DNA of 64,000 nt from assembly GCA_907163375.1 (NCBI GenBank), contig CAJQUW010005558.1:62001-126000 (forward strand). Reading direction: 5' to 3'. How positions within the stretch are numbered: position 1 is the stretch's first letter; each line of letters starts with the position of its first letter. The notes beneath the pieces are model-generated. The model had not been told where the DNA came from. It made no database searches and saw only the letters and a program-made list of their open reading frames with translations. The position numbers and the translations under genes are program-made. This stretch comes from Prostheceraeus crozeri (Eukaryota > Platyhelminthes > Polycladida > Euryleptidae). Of the stretch, positions 1 to 12,445 are shown piece after piece.

Positions 1-109
1 GCAACTCCGTGAAGGAAGTACATGAGTTCTATGTTTTGGTGATGTGCTTAGCTGCGATGCAGGGGTGAGAAGGCGGTAGTGTCCCGAAGTTCGGCACCAT
101 GGTTGAAAG

Positions 110-595
110 GGAGAGATCTTAGCATCCTGCTATGAAATAAAGGCATCCCGATGAAATGCTGAGCTCAAGTGTACGAAACATGTGTGCGATCAGTACTGCT
201 ATACGCAGCGGAAACATGGCCATTGACTCAGCAACAAGGAAGTCGACTTGAAGTGTGTGATCAGAAGATGCTGCGCCACGTGGTGAGGATAAAATGTAGA
301 GACCGAGTCACTGATGAAGAAAATGTGCGGGCTGACACATCTGAAGAACCGAATTCGACAGAGAAGGCTTCGATGGTTTGATCATGTCATGAGAGCGGAA
401 GAGAAGGTCATCGGCAGAGTGGAATCCATGAAGGTGGTGGGAAAGCGTCCAATTGGAAGACCACAGAAGACATAACGTAGCTGCGTTCACGAAGACCTGA
501 ATGACCTCAACATCAGCGAGGATCTTGTCTAATGGAAACGAGCTATCAAACTCCGTCCAACCTCATACGATGGGACAAGATGGGCGTAAAACGAG
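110..595 (+). mobile_element. LINE remnant, C-terminal end of reverse transcriptase ORF
   Basis: The plus strand reads a typical LINE ORF2 tail: residues like VRSVLLYAAETWPLT, then RLEVCDQKMLRHVV. After a frame change it reads RRLRWFDHVMRAEEK and later KRPIGRPQKT. The 'LLYAAETW' and 'RRLRWFDHVMR' blocks are well known from the region after the RT catalytic core in RTE/CR1-like non-LTR retrotransposons. At least one frameshift (near 350-360) and internal stops are present, and the catalytic core is missing, so it is a dead 3' fragment. The clade cannot be decided from this piece. The fragment may extend left of about 110. Confidence 0.75.
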
Positions 596-1370
596 AAGTG
601 AGGTGAAGTGAGTGACATGATAAAAAAATGCGCTATGGAAATATTTTCTAAGTACATCGGAATATTTCCATATCAATATTGAAAGAAATCGGTCGAAATG
701 AAAAGGTAATCAATCCAAAACGGGTATTTTTCATATAAGTAGAAAAATCAGTAGTATACTTCATCCGCTTGAAAAATTAATTTAAAGAAGAGTACCCAAT
801 TTGAAATTTTCCCAGATAATGAGAGCATGATATATATGTGTTTGAAATTTCAGCTGATTCCTACGAGTTCTTCCCGAGGTTTTGGAAAGAAAACTCAGAT
901 ACATTTGGCTATAAATTGATCCTGTCTAGCAAATATGGGACCCGGGTAGACCTCGGCGGACGTACATTTTCTTAGATGTCATTGGGTGTTCTTCATGCTG
1001 CGAAAGTCTCATTTTCAGCCTGGGACGCTGCTGGAAGCAGGACTAATTCTGGAATTCACAATATTGACGATGTGCTGCACTATCGTCAATGAACATAACT
1101 TGCCGTGGTGGAAATACGGATATAACACGGATTTCCGAAGTAGCTAATGATTTGTGATACATCCTTACGTGTGTAGCTTTACTTCCGCCGATGTTATAAT
1201 ACCCGATGAATAACGTGATGTATTATCAGATTGCAAATAGAGCAGTTAGATTATTAGTAACGTTAGGGTCATGCTCGCGCATACGTTCTTGACATCGGTC
1301 CTTAATATCTTAAGAAGCAAATGAATCTAACATTTGATTGGAAATATGAGGCTACGGACTGGGAAAGAAA
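596..1370. other. No recognisable feature
   Basis: AT-rich sequence with no coding similarity that I recognise. A short hairpin (arms attgacgat/atcgtcaat, about 1061-1090) is the only structure noticed. Confidence 0.4.
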
Positions 1371-2010
1371 GTGGTGCTCATGTTTTGGCTTAAAACGTGG
1401 TGTCGTGTTGAGGGTTTCCGACAACTGCACACCTCTAGTTCGTGTTTGAATGAGCAATTTGTACCAGTTTGTCGAATATACTTGATCCACACATCAAAGA
1501 ACGCGGCTTCAACCCAACCGAAATGCTTGACGGTCGTCAAGTTATCAATGGGATCGCAAGCGGACAATAATCAGCTCGACAAGAATAGCTCGGTAATAAG
1601 CGAGCTAGCCGCTTATCGAGGCAGGGATGGTGTCTTCTCAAGGTCTTTTTGTGGGAAAAGTAGCTGACCAGGAGTCTTCCGTCGACATCGTCTTGACGAA
1701 GCGGGTAAAGATACCACCGAGAAAGTGGTGGTACGCCCTTTTATTGGCAACCCCTTGAGGAAATAACCATTCGGATTCTCAACATCGCCGCTTCATCAGC
1801 AGTTGAAAGAATGCACTCAATCCAATGAAAGGTTGCACAACAAGGAGAGGAGCAAGCTCAAGTTCATCATGACGACGTCCTCTCATGAAGAGAGTTGAGA
1901 AGTTAATGGAAGTGGTAGCGAACAGAAGGCTAGAGAGTGGGCGAAGGCAAGCACGAGTGCACCCACCTACGACAGATGAGGCCGAGGACAACAACATCGA
2001 GTTGGAATTC
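1371..2010 (+). mobile_element. hAT transposase remnant (C-terminal part)
   Basis: The frame at 1371-1667 reads a segment ending VISELAAYRGRDGVFSRS, which fits the spacer before the hAT C-terminal block. Farther on, in shifted frames, are a WW pair (about 1715), ILNIAASSAVERM (about 1775-1815) and then RLHNKERSKLKFI (about 1831-1870). The family pattern is WW..G..P.L...AIRIL.QAASSS.CERNWS.....H.KKRNRL, the hAT dimerisation region. Order and spacing agree with it. Several frame changes separate the blocks and no terminal repeats were found, so this is a decayed fragment. The individual blocks are short; the assignment rests on their order. Confidence 0.6.
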
Positions 2011-3661
2011 ATATAATTTAATTCGAACCTTGTTTTAGATTGTCTAGATAATAAATCTTTGCTTTTATGTTTCAATGATGATTTACAATATAGTCGCAAT
2101 CGGATTTTTCTATGCGACATTGCTCTAACATGGCGGTAACAATTAACTAAAATATTAAAAACAATTTAAAACAGCAAAAACATAGAAATCAGTTTAAAAG
2201 ACTTAAATTTTTTTTCAAGAAACTGTTTTTATCCAACACTGAATTGCTTCACTTTTGAACAATTAATTATGATAAGTTTTTTAGTAGAGAGTCGTTAATG
2301 CTTAGTTTTACCTAGCTCAATGCGAGGAGGTGAAACAAGTGTTTTGAAGCAGTTTGAGTGATGCTTTACAATGACATGCGCCGAAATGAGTGATAATCCA
2401 CCATTCACTTGTTCTGTAAGAGTAATTTATGCATTTGAGGTGATATTTCACAACTTTTCCTACCGGAAAGTTAGACAAATATTTGTGAAAGAAGTATCAA
2501 ATCACTCCACTCTTTCGACGCAAAAGGTCTTATTCTAAACAAAAATATTGCCCTACGCGCTGAGTTCTAGCCAACTGGTATAAACCAAGGTCTTTGGAAG
2601 TCATTTCAAGGTCGATCTTTGAATCTTTCATATAAAATTCAGTGGTTCAATCAGGACACCTTATCAAATCAGCTCCTGACGCCTATTCAACTGTGACATC
2701 CAGCGTAATGCGACAAGATTCAGTAATACCTGAAGAAATCGCCGTGTTTTGTCTATTATTAATCCTGCGTTAAAAGTTGCAATTCAATTTTGGGACCTTC
2801 ACTTTGCTAGAGAAACATTACAAGCACAATCAGCTATATAAAATTTTTGCTATTTTTTTACTGCTTGATACTTTTTAATGCTGTTGCTATTTTTTCCCCA
2901 TGCTTTGATGCAAAACGCACAGGTATGTTATACAACAAATTCACCGACATATATGTAGTCAAGGGAAAAATTGACTCCACCATTGTTTCGTAAATCTGTG
3001 TTGATTACATCATTTTTACAATTATTATCGACATGAAACCCACCACTTTCACAATTTCTGATACTTTAAACACACCAAACATAACAGAACATCAATCTTG
3101 AACATACTGAAAGAGATCTATAAAAGGTAATTGGAGAGCCAACTCAGAAGTATGTGAAAAATTGCCCAGAATCGATAGCATTGCCAGAAAATGGACCGGA
3201 ACTAGTCGACAAAGTACATCAAACCTGCAGGAAATGTTAGAAATGCCCTGTTTGAAATTAAGAAGAAAAATCGCCCGTCATAAAGATCTACATTAACATC
3301 ACAGTTTTTCTGCTGTCGTCATTCAAGTACCTACAATATTCGACAGAAAAGAGTTATGCAACCTTTTAGACGTTCATCTACATTGTACAATAACTCAATT
3401 TGTTTAATACTTGAAATTTGCGTGAGAATTGTTTTGTGTTCGGTATATACCACATACCGCTTTTGTATTGGCATTTAATAAAGTATTTCTTCTTTCTTTC
3501 TGTTTAAAACTGATGTCTGAATGACACGATTTGCTGCAGCATTTGCAGCTCAGTTTGTTTCTGACAGATATAATAACATCCAGAAAACAAGATAATCGGT
3601 ATTTGGGATTTCTGAAGTAAATTGTATGAAAATTTTTTTCGTCATATCCGTGCTATTCGTA
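2011..3661. other. No gene seen; possible LINE-type tail near 3465-3500
   Basis: The stretch is AT-rich and without coding similarity. At about 3465-3500 the sequence runs into ATTTAATAAAGTATTTC followed by TTCTTTC repeats, which resembles a polyadenylation signal plus simple tail of a retroposed element. No body of such an element could be recognised to its left. Confidence 0.3.
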
Positions 3662-5046
3662 TACTCACTGACATAAATAATGAAACCAACTATCATTGAC
3701 TTGAATGGAAGTTTGTTTCATTTTTTTCTATGGTTTGAGATGATATCTCGCTTTCTATGTATCACCATTGAACTCCATATGATAAGGGAAATGATATAGG
3801 AGCATCAAATTTCAAAATTTGATATTGATCACAGTAACAGCTAGAAGTTGAACAGAATCACCACCTACTGCTGACCAGATTTGACTTATGAAATGGCGCA
3901 CGATAACTTTACCAGAGGAATGGCAATTGGGATGATGCGTTGTGGGCAAAGTTCTACAACTGTTGCGAAAGTATTGAAAATTTCAAGGGTCGTTGTATGG
4001 AGGTGGTGGTGTCGTTGGAAAGCAGAAGGAAATGTGGAAAAGAAGAACGGATCAGGAAGACCAAGGGTATCATCCAAGCGGACAGATGCACGCTTAGTTT
4101 TAGCTGCTAAAAGAAACAATTTTGTGTCCGTCCCGAAGCTAATTGTGTACTGGAAGGTTGCTGGGAACGTTGCCTGTAGCGTTCGAACTCATATCGAAGA
4201 TTGCGAGAAGCTGGTATACAGTCTCGACGAGCCGCTGTGAGCCTGGAACATCGAAGGAGACGAGTGACGTGGTGTCAAGGTCATCAGTCGTGGAGTGACA
4301 GTCAGTGGGAACGTGCGCTCTGGACTGACGAATCGAGGTTTACTCTCGATTTAAACGATGGTTGGATCCCGTGTTCATCGCTTGCCAAGTGAACGATTTT
4401 ACTCCATGTTGCGTCACAGAACACGACGGTACGGCGGCGGTAGTGTCATGGTTTTTGGCCGGTATCTGGCACAATGGAAAAACACCAGCAATCGTAGTGA
4501 AAGAAACATTGACAGGACAGCGATAATGCCGACGAGATCGTGACAACCGGTCGTGGTTCCAGCAGTGACATCGAATCAATTGATTTTTCAGGATGACAAC
4601 GCAAGGACCATCGCGCTTCAGTGGTCTCTAACAGGATAGCAAGCAGTGGAATCCCAACCTTGGAATGGCCCTCACGTTCTCCCGACCTCTCCCATCGAGC
4701 ACTGCTGGATGAACTTGGTCGCAGAGTGAGGGAGAGGTACAACCACCCACCAGTGTCTTTGAAGATGTTGGCCGACAGACTGATCGAGCAGTGGAACCTC
4801 TTACACCTGGCATTCATCCAGCGACTGTGCTCATCCATGCCCTCACGCATCGATGCCTGTTTGGATGCTCGCGGTGGTCACACCCGTTTCTAACTTAAGT
4901 TGATAAAATCATGAGTATCAAATTAAATGTTTTTGAGTAAAGCATTCGAGTTCTCCTTTTACAAACAACAAACAAACGTACAGTACAACCAAGTTTAAGT
5001 CAAGTATTCATATCAAGACTTGTTTCATTCTTTTTGTCACTGAGTA
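3662..5046 (+). mobile_element. Tc1-like DNA transposon, full-length ends, decayed
   Basis: The element is flanked by TA on both sides (3660-3661 and 5047-5048). The left end begins tactcactgacataaat and the right end, reverse-complemented, begins tactcagtgacaaaaag. The inverted match runs over about 25 bases with five or so mismatches and ends in 'atgaaac' on both sides. A length of about 1385 bp is normal for a Tc1/mariner element. The interior holds a broken transposase on the plus strand. Confidence 0.85.
3881..4893 (+). pseudogene. Tc1-like transposase, broken
   Basis: Residues 1-80 of the first frame (3881-4240) form the paired helix-turn-helix DNA-binding region, with SSTTVAKVLKISRVVVWRWW and the GSGRPRVS linker (GRPR-type hook). 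The catalytic part continues in other frames. RRRRVTWCQGHQSW and ALWTDESRF (4201-4392) hold the first Asp of the DDE/D triad in the usual TDESRF setting. GGGSVMVFG follows at about 4436-4460. A QDDNART-like block sits near 4590-4612. The tail (4621-4893) has SPDLS, then a diverged counterpart of PIEH, then a helical end. At least three frame changes and internal stops make it non-functional. Cut-and-paste transposition at TA is known for the family. Confidence 0.85.
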
Positions 5047-8000
5047 TATTATACATTCATGCGTAACTTCAGTGCCCGCAGAAAGCTTCTCACTTCGCAT
5101 CAAAAAGAGGGAAGATTCTCTAAATTTGCAAGGGTTATCATTTACACCTCATTGAGATGAGAAAATGACGATGGCTCACCAGCCGTGACTTCACTAATAC
5201 TCCGATTTCACCGAAGATGTCATCGACATTCCTCAACATTACTCCAACTTGAGCTGCCGCACGAATTCTCTAATCATTGCAGTCATTTGTGACACCTCGA
5301 CAGACTGATAAAATTTTCAGGGCAAGTCATGGAAGTGATGAGAGATGTCAACTTCCACCATCACGATGGAGTAAATGAAAGAATAACCGGAGGAAGAAGT
5401 AATTTTATCCTTCCAATTCCATTACATTAGTCAAAATTTCGAAGAATGTGAAACATGAACAATTCCCTCAGAAACTTATTTTTTAGAGACATTTTCTGAC
5501 GCACATAGATACATAATAGCAGAGAATCTGAAGCACATTTTCAGCGAGACTACACAGCATTTTTTCATAATTCTGCAGTCCCGATATTTTCAGAAAAAAT
5601 GCGCAGTGGAGCTGAAACTGACACTGGCAATGACTATGTTACAATTTATTGCAATTTTTACAACGCGAATTCACAGGATTATTAACACTCAAGAGGAAAA
5701 CATACACACTGATAAACAAGCTCAAATCTATTTCAAAAGGACATATGTGAAGAAGCGATCGCTTTGAAAAATGTCAGCGTTTGTGACGGACAGCATTAGG
5801 ATAACTGGCCCCATATGAAAATAGTAGGATAAAAATCAAATGAAATAATATTGAGAAGTTGGAAACTGCCGAGGTACATAATTTCATATCAAATAAATTG
5901 GCTTTGTCCGATAGTTCCAATACATTAGTCGGCCTTTAATAATGACATGTTCATGGGGGGGGGGGGTCGGTCATCTTAGCAGACTGCATTGTTCTTTTGT
6001 GACTATTAATTCAATAGCGCATTTCCAATATTTTCACCATGGCAGGTAAAATTTCTAAGTAGGGCAAAGTGAAGCTTAAAAATTCTTTGATATAGATTAA
6101 TTATAATCAATTTCGCGTGAGATGCATGGGCCACATGGTGAGGAGGAATAGGCCACCTGCGAAATTTACAATCTGATAGAATAATGTATGCACTTCTCAT
6201 TGCGTGGTATTTTGAATGATTGTGAACAAATCATTGCATATCATTTATGCTGGTTTGAAATGCTGTACTGTTTGCATATTTAGGCCTATTGCATATTTGA
6301 GACTAACAGATTACTCATAATTTCCCAGTGTCATGAAAGTGGCCTGTTGGAATTCCCTGCTTTTCCCGAATTGTCGACAAGTCACAGTATCAAATTTTGG
6401 TAGACTGATCTTTCTGCAACAGAAATCTGACTTTTATCCAGGTACCTTACTAAGGCGTTTTCACTGCCCCCTTTTAGCCAAGTTACTAAAGTGAACGAAA
6501 AAAAATGTTTTAGCATTACATTAACCTGTCAAAATAATAAAACGATACTAAACGGGAGTTTTAATTTGGTGTCCTTCCGCTAAGGTCCAGTTTCCATTTT
6601 CTACTTCCGCCATTAAAGAAACACTTTAAAAGGATATCACTTCATTCTAATCTGATTACTAAACTGTTAAATGCTAATTATACTTAGCTACCTTCACAAT
6701 ATTTCAATAACGGCCGCAATTATTGTCATCAGTTTGCGACAGTAGCCGAGGCACTTCGAAGCTATGAATTTAGGTAACTGGATACTCGTAATATCGTCTT
6801 CAACTAGTCAAGCACATAACTGCTTGAGTTCTACATTAGTAGTGCTATTAGTGTTACATATTAAATGTTATTAAAGGATGACGATTAAGTGGCAATTAGA
6901 GTGTCATATTTGCAATTCCAAAAAAATTGAGGAACTGATGATAACGACTCTGATCGGGAATTTCACGGTCAACGATACACGACTTATTCTTTCCATGCAA
7001 AGCATAATGTCAAATGTTAACAAAATCTGATTAACGACTGTCATTGAGCGATCAATACCGGTCGTACTTACCAATGGAACCTTCGACTACAATCATGCAG
7101 ATGGAAATGACATTCAATAACATGAACGTGGGAATCCTCCGGAAATCCTACATGATTTTTTATCAGTGATGCGAGGAGCTGTCATCATTATGAATAATTT
7201 TGGCGACGTTATGGAAAACGACAGTGAATATTAAAGTCATGCTTTCATTTGAATACGCAAATACTGTATGATCTATGTATGCAAAGCTACTAATTTTCAA
7301 GACCACATTTTTTTCAATGCTCCAATTACGACCGGGAAGGGGCCCTTTTTGTCCCCTGCACCTGGTTACTGTCAACTATCTCAGAAAGTATCATAGTCAA
7401 AGAGCTGCAACTTTTTGACGCTTACATTAATCGCATCTTTTGTCAATATTTGGTTGTTTTGAGAAGTTTGAAAGCTACTTCGAAAAGTGGCATTTCTGAA
7501 TGACCAGTGCTACTGGGATAGCACTCTAGCTGCATAATTTAGTGTCATTCAAATAATGAACAATCACCTTATGACTACATAAATGAAAACAATCAACCAG
7601 GATATGTACAATACGCCACACAGCTCCCAGCCATGAACGACACTAGGGGTTACTCAATGAAAAGGTAATTATTTGCATTGCTTTAAGCAAATAAAAGTAA
7701 GATTACAGATCTTCTGATTTAAGCTTTCCCCAACAGAAGCCTGTTTGCATGCCTCTTGAAAGTATCAAGACTGTATTAGCCGGGGAAAGTTGTCTGGTGA
7801 AGCTGATTCGAAAGCTGTACCGTGCGTACAAAAAAGCTTTTCGAGCGACTCAACGTGCGTGCGTGTTCTAAGCTCACATGATGGCATGCTTATTGAAAGG
7901 AGGTTTTGGTACGTAAATAAATTTCATATAAAATTCGAAAGTTACAAATGCAGAATAATCCACTTAACGAGAACTCGCTTAGAGTGAGCATGACGAAAAG

Positions 8001-8502
8001 TCCCAACATAACTTACATGCAATATGTAGAACATCAGCCAAGGTTATTACGAACTGAATTATAACGAGAACTCCAGCCATAACGAGATAATTTTCATTGG
8101 TCATAAATAACTAAGAAAATAGTATCTGATGTGAAAAGTCTGCAAATTTTGTTTTATACATTTATTCATTTCGTGGGTAGCTGAAAAACTCATTCAGGAA
8201 GCATCTATTGCAGGAGTAGACTACCTGTGGAATACTGTAGGTCAATGCAGTAACTACAAAACTTCATACAAATATCATGGACCTCTGATGCACATGGACG
8301 TGAAACGAAGTAAAGCATATAACGCACAGCAGCTGGTTGCAAAGTTCCAGATGCCACAACGTAATAGTCCATCATGCGTGCGCATCTGTGCGTCAATGTG
8401 AGATTTTCGTCTTAATAGGAAGTTGGAACGTTTAATTATTCAAATTGCGTTTTTAACATCATAAAAAGGAATTCATTGATCATTTTCCTATTTAGTTATA
8501 GG
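5047..8502. other. No gene seen
   Basis: About 3.4 kb of AT-rich sequence without recognisable coding, RNA or terminal-repeat structure. A run of about 12 G lies at 5955-5967. At 7960-8100 the motif 'taacgag' recurs several times (for example ttataacgagaactcc), which is reminiscent of pogo/Tigger terminal sequence, but no paired end was found. TAGGCCTA occurs at 6281. Confidence 0.35.
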
Positions 8503-8730
8503 CATATTCCAAATGAATGGACACCTCTTTATTAAATTTGTCAATTTTCGAAGCTTCCTCAGGTGACACGCAAAACTGACACGGTCAATCGAGGAACATG
8601 AGCTATCATCATGCAACTTGACTGTGTCAGTTTTGCGTGTCAGCTGAAGAAGCTGGGAGATCTGAGCGAAAGCTTCGGAAATTGTCAGATGAAATAACAA
8701 AGTGTCCATCAAGAGGAGGTTTTTCAATCT
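8503..8730. repeat. Foldback element, about 90-bp imperfect arms
   Basis: The left arm (about 8510-8590) contains atggacacctctttatt, gaagcttcctcaggtgac and acgcaaaactgacacggtcaa. The right arm (about 8625-8715) is its reverse complement with a 20-30 bp extra segment. The central 30-bp part of each arm matches almost perfectly. On the plus strand the right arm reads ctgaagaagctgg..., then gagcgaaagcttcgg. This is a 'CTGAnGA - stem - GAAA' layout similar to tails of Penelope-like elements. The origin is inferred, not proven. Confidence 0.6.
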
Positions 8731-8871
8731 ACCCTCGTAGAAGAAGATGAAAGTTAATTATAGGCATATTGGTAACCGTTCAACTTTGTGTCAATCAATA
8801 TTAAGTGGAATCTCACGACGCACAACAATTTTGAATTAAGATAATCGACTGATCAAAGTTAGCTTGTACTG

Positions 8872-8927
8872 TTTAGACATCAGCATATTCAAATCTAATT
8901 GAATTTGAGTATACTGATGTGTAAACG
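8872..8927. repeat. Hairpin, about 24-bp imperfect arms
   Basis: gtttagacatcagcatattcaaat at the left is matched by the reverse complement of atttgagtatactgatgtgtaaac at the right, with about three mismatches and a short AT loop. It is probably the remains of a small foldback or MITE. Confidence 0.55.
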
Positions 8928-9789
8928 CTGATAAGCGATATTTCAAAGAACACAGAGTACAAATAATTATTCGCATCTTGATGATACCTAACCACGAGTG
9001 GTGCACCTATGATTCTCGTGTCACGTTTAGGTTCCTCTACAAAACGATTTCTGAACTTGGGCGAAGCACAAAAAAATACAAGCGCACTTTAAATTACGAG
9101 CATTTCATACATGACGCAGTGTACAGGGGTAGGCTACCATCCCTATACTGAATTGAACTGTGAGAATACATCCAAGTACAGCTTGTATACATGTGCGGGT
9201 ACATTAGGCTAGGAGCCCATTGTTTATGGTCTCAAGCTACATGGCTACCTGTAATTACTTTTTGACTTAAAAATTCGTCAATTTTGAATACATCGGATAT
9301 ATCGGCATCAGTAATAAAGTGTGCAAAATTTTCCAGTCACTTTAATCTCGCTGGAAACGGATTTCAGAGTGCAAGAATTAGTCATACTAGAAAAATCTGC
9401 CGCCATCATGAAACATTTTATGACTTCGATATACAAATGAGAAATTACCCATTTTTCATCATATCGGATTTCTATAATTACTAGAAGCAGTAACTTGAAA
9501 GTGAACATCCGCTATTAGGGGTGCGTTCGGTTCGGCCACACTTTGAGACGAGTCAAGGATACTTCGATGCTTGATTGAGTTAATTCTTCTTCGTCATTTG
9601 ATATTCTAAAGAAAAACAGTGTTTCCACTCCCATTTTTATATTTGATGCAGGAAATGAAAATACAATATAAAAGGAATACGACCACCACATTTTTGCTGC
9701 ACAGTGGCTCGATCACGAAGAAGTACACAAAAATAGCAGATCACACTACTGATAGGCACATTATAGGCCTACTGTTATAAGAAGTCAGT
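8928..9789. other. No gene seen
   Basis: AT-rich sequence without recognisable similarity. TAGGCCTA occurs at 9764, just outside the PLE fragment. Confidence 0.35.
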
Positions 9790-10173
9790 TCATGTCGTCG
9801 GTTGATGGTTAGACGACATTGATGGAAGTTTTTCAACTGCTGACGCCTTCTTTATACGAGATTCAACCGCTGCATGATGCATACTTAGAATTTTGATGTA
9901 ATAATCAAGTATGGTCCGACACTCATAGCGATGTCTTGATTTACTATGTTTGGACAGGGCACTAGAATTATATAGACTATCCATGATGGGAGAACGTTCA
10001 TAATAACAGATATAAAACGGACAAGCAGTCCGTCCAATATAAAACCTATCACATAATTTAGAAGTAAAACAATAAACAGCATCACTGCAATCACAAATAC
10101 AGTCATCAAGAAGAAACAGTACAAACATCACACTTAGAATACTTGTCTCAAAAACTGAGAAAGCGAAGGGCAT
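9790..10173 (-). mobile_element. Penelope-like element fragment, GIY-YIG endonuclease end
   Basis: The minus-strand 127-residue frame contains CSDAVYCFTSKLCDRFYIG followed by RTACPFY, then NSSALSKHSKS and AAVESRIKKASAVEKL. This is the GIY-YIG endonuclease of Penelope-like retroelements: the VYC.....C..FYIG core with its paired Cys, the R of the R-P helix, the SAL..H block and the E-SRI block. Only this C-terminal domain is present. The frame is open over the domain. The fragment stops a few tens of bases before the MITE at 10209, so the reverse-transcriptase part was lost or never copied (5' truncation is usual for the group). It points away from the longer PLE at 10443-13125. Confidence 0.8.
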
Positions 10174-10208
10174 CTTTCATTTGTTTGCAAGGTTTAGAAA
10201 CGAAATTA

Positions 10209-10338
10209 CAGTGAACCTCCGTATTACGGACAGTTAAGCTCAGTCCCGAATAATGTTCGTATCATCACCGGTAACTATAATAGTATGCGGACACTAAGGC
10301 GCAGTCCTGACGGTGTCCGTAATATGGAGGTTCTACTG
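10209..10338. mobile_element. Short pogo/Tigger-type MITE (130 bp)
   Basis: The left end is cagtgaacctccgtattacg and the right end, reverse-complemented, is cagtagaacctccatattac. The match continues through 'gaca' with only a few mismatches. TA flanks both sides (10207-10208 and 10339-10340). The start CAGT(A)GAACCTC and the '.ATTACGGACA' motif are typical of pogo/Tigger terminal repeats. No coding capacity. Confidence 0.8.
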
Positions 10339-10349
10339 TACCATAAATA

Positions 10350-10433
10350 TTGTAAAATAAAGCGTCCATTGTACGGGAGGTGCATTGTAGCGTTCAAATG
10401 CACCTCCCGTACAATGGACCCTTTATTTTACAA
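10350..10433. repeat. Near-perfect hairpin, about 38-bp arms, next to a PLE
   Basis: The arms attgtaaaataaagcgtcca + ttgtacgggaggtgcatt and their reverse complement are separated by about 8-10 bases. Only one or two mismatches are visible. It lies between the MITE and the first readable PLE codon. It could be a PLE terminal structure or a separate foldback. Confidence 0.75.
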
Positions 10434-12445
10434 TGTAACATGGACCTTCCTAAGGAAGCGCATGTGTTTGGCAAACGGCTGTTCAACCTCCTACGCAAGC
10501 GGGTCAACGTTACGTGCTCCATCATGTTCCTTCTGACATGTGTCACGTATAAGGTAGTCCCAAAGTTCGTCGAGAACTCTATCCAAGTTCCAGCATGGCT
10601 AGAAACGTCGGTTGCGTTGACAAGGTAATCACACTCTCTCAAAATGGAAATTGTGCGACAAAACATTGCCTTTCTGAAGAACAAGGCCTACAGTGTCAAT
10701 CGAGAACTCTCCTACGCCTATCTCAATTATGCCAGATATCCTATGGATACAAGTCACAAGATGGACATCCTCAAGGGATTCGAGAAGATGTTGGAGGAAC
10801 AAGTGAATGAAATCCACAAACGGCATGGAAAAAAGTGGCACTGGTGGACCGGTCAATAGTTTCCCTCTGTCTATGATTTTGAGTACAAGTGTGGTTTTCT
10901 CTTCCCATGTACCGATAACTTATGATTTAACGTGAGCGATCCATCAAACCATATAGACACGTTTCAGCTGAGAGATGATCGTTTGACTAATGAAAGTAAT
11001 GTTGATGTTCCTACAGATATTGGAAACTTTCTCCGTAAGGGTCCTAAATTTCGCTTACCTCATAAAATAAATGACACTTTTGTAGAGAATAATGAAGTCG
11101 GTATCGACAGTGCTGCCTACAAATTACGGTGGCAAGAGCATTTCAAGAAAAACGAGAGTAATTCTGATAAAATGATAATTCCTTTTGATAAAAATATTGT
11201 AAATTTGCCTCCCGCTGCGGATGCAGACTTGGAGAATCGTATAAAGCTTTTTCAGTTTGAAGCCAAATCGTTGCTGAAGCAGGAAACACAGAGTTTGAAG
11301 TCAAACACTAGAAGTAATAAAATACAGAAGAAAACAAATCGTTTTCTAGAAAATAATAACCTTACGATTCTTTCATCGGATAAATCTAACAGAATTGTAA
11401 TTGTCGGTAGAGATGCCATTGTTAAAAGAACGGAAGTGATTTTACAAGATAGTCAGACGTATCAAGTCCATAATGTCTCTAAATGCGCTGCGATTGAGAA
11501 GCAGGCTAATAAAATGAGAAAATCGAAATGTAAAAATAATATTAGAATCGATCAAGATAGATGAATCACTAATGGTAGTCAACCTGCGAAGTTCCGCGTT
11601 CTCATAAAAGATCATAAAGAAAAAATTGATAATGTTTATCCGCTTTGACCGATTGCGTCTGTTATTGGTACGCCAACCGAAAAAATAGATTGGCTCGTGA
11701 GCTCTGTACTTAATCAACTCGTTAAATTTGTTGACGCCCATTTAGAAAGTAGTAAAAATCTCCTTAACGTTTTGAAAAACCATGAACATTTTTCCAAAGA
11801 CAAATTAATTTTTGTATCACTAAATGTTATTAATGTGTACCCATCTATTCCTATTCTAGAAGCGATTGATATGGATGAAGATTTTGCTTCTGTACATTGG
11901 GATAAAATAGATGACTTTGGTTTTAACGTGTGCGATTTAGTTGAATTTCTCAAGTTGACGAGCTTTAATTACTAAATTTCTTACAATAGTAAAACATATC
12001 TCCAAATTAAAGGCTGCCAAATGGGAGCACATTTCTCTCCACCGCTATCTATAATTTTTATGCACAAAATTGAGCAAAGAGCATTAGAAATATTAAAGAA
12101 ACAACATAAAATTAAGCCGCTGATATATAAACGCTACATGATGATATAATTGTTGGTCCGTTTCCCAAAAATGATGTATCTCTTCCAAACATTTTGCACA
12201 CATTTAATTCCATAAATGACAGCATACAATTCACTGTAGATGTATCCAAAAATAATTTTCTTAATTTCCTTGATGTTAGCATACCCATCAATAAAAAGTT
12301 CAGTTATAAATGGTTCTCTAAAGAATGCCATTCGGACATTTCGCTTCAAAAAGATAGTTGGCTTCCAAGCTATGTCAAAAATAGCATGAAATAAGTCTCT
12401 GACAGATGTTCTAGTAGAAATGAACTTGAGACTAGCATACCTCTG

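Noticed and set aside
5955-5967. G run as a quadruplex or regulatory element
   Set aside because: A single homopolymer of about 12 G; other G runs in the window look like base-calling artefacts.
10285-10684. Overlapping frames across the MITE and hairpin as a small gene
   Set aside because: They read through the inverted repeats of the MITE and hairpin; only the PLE N-terminal frame from about 10443 shows family resemblance.
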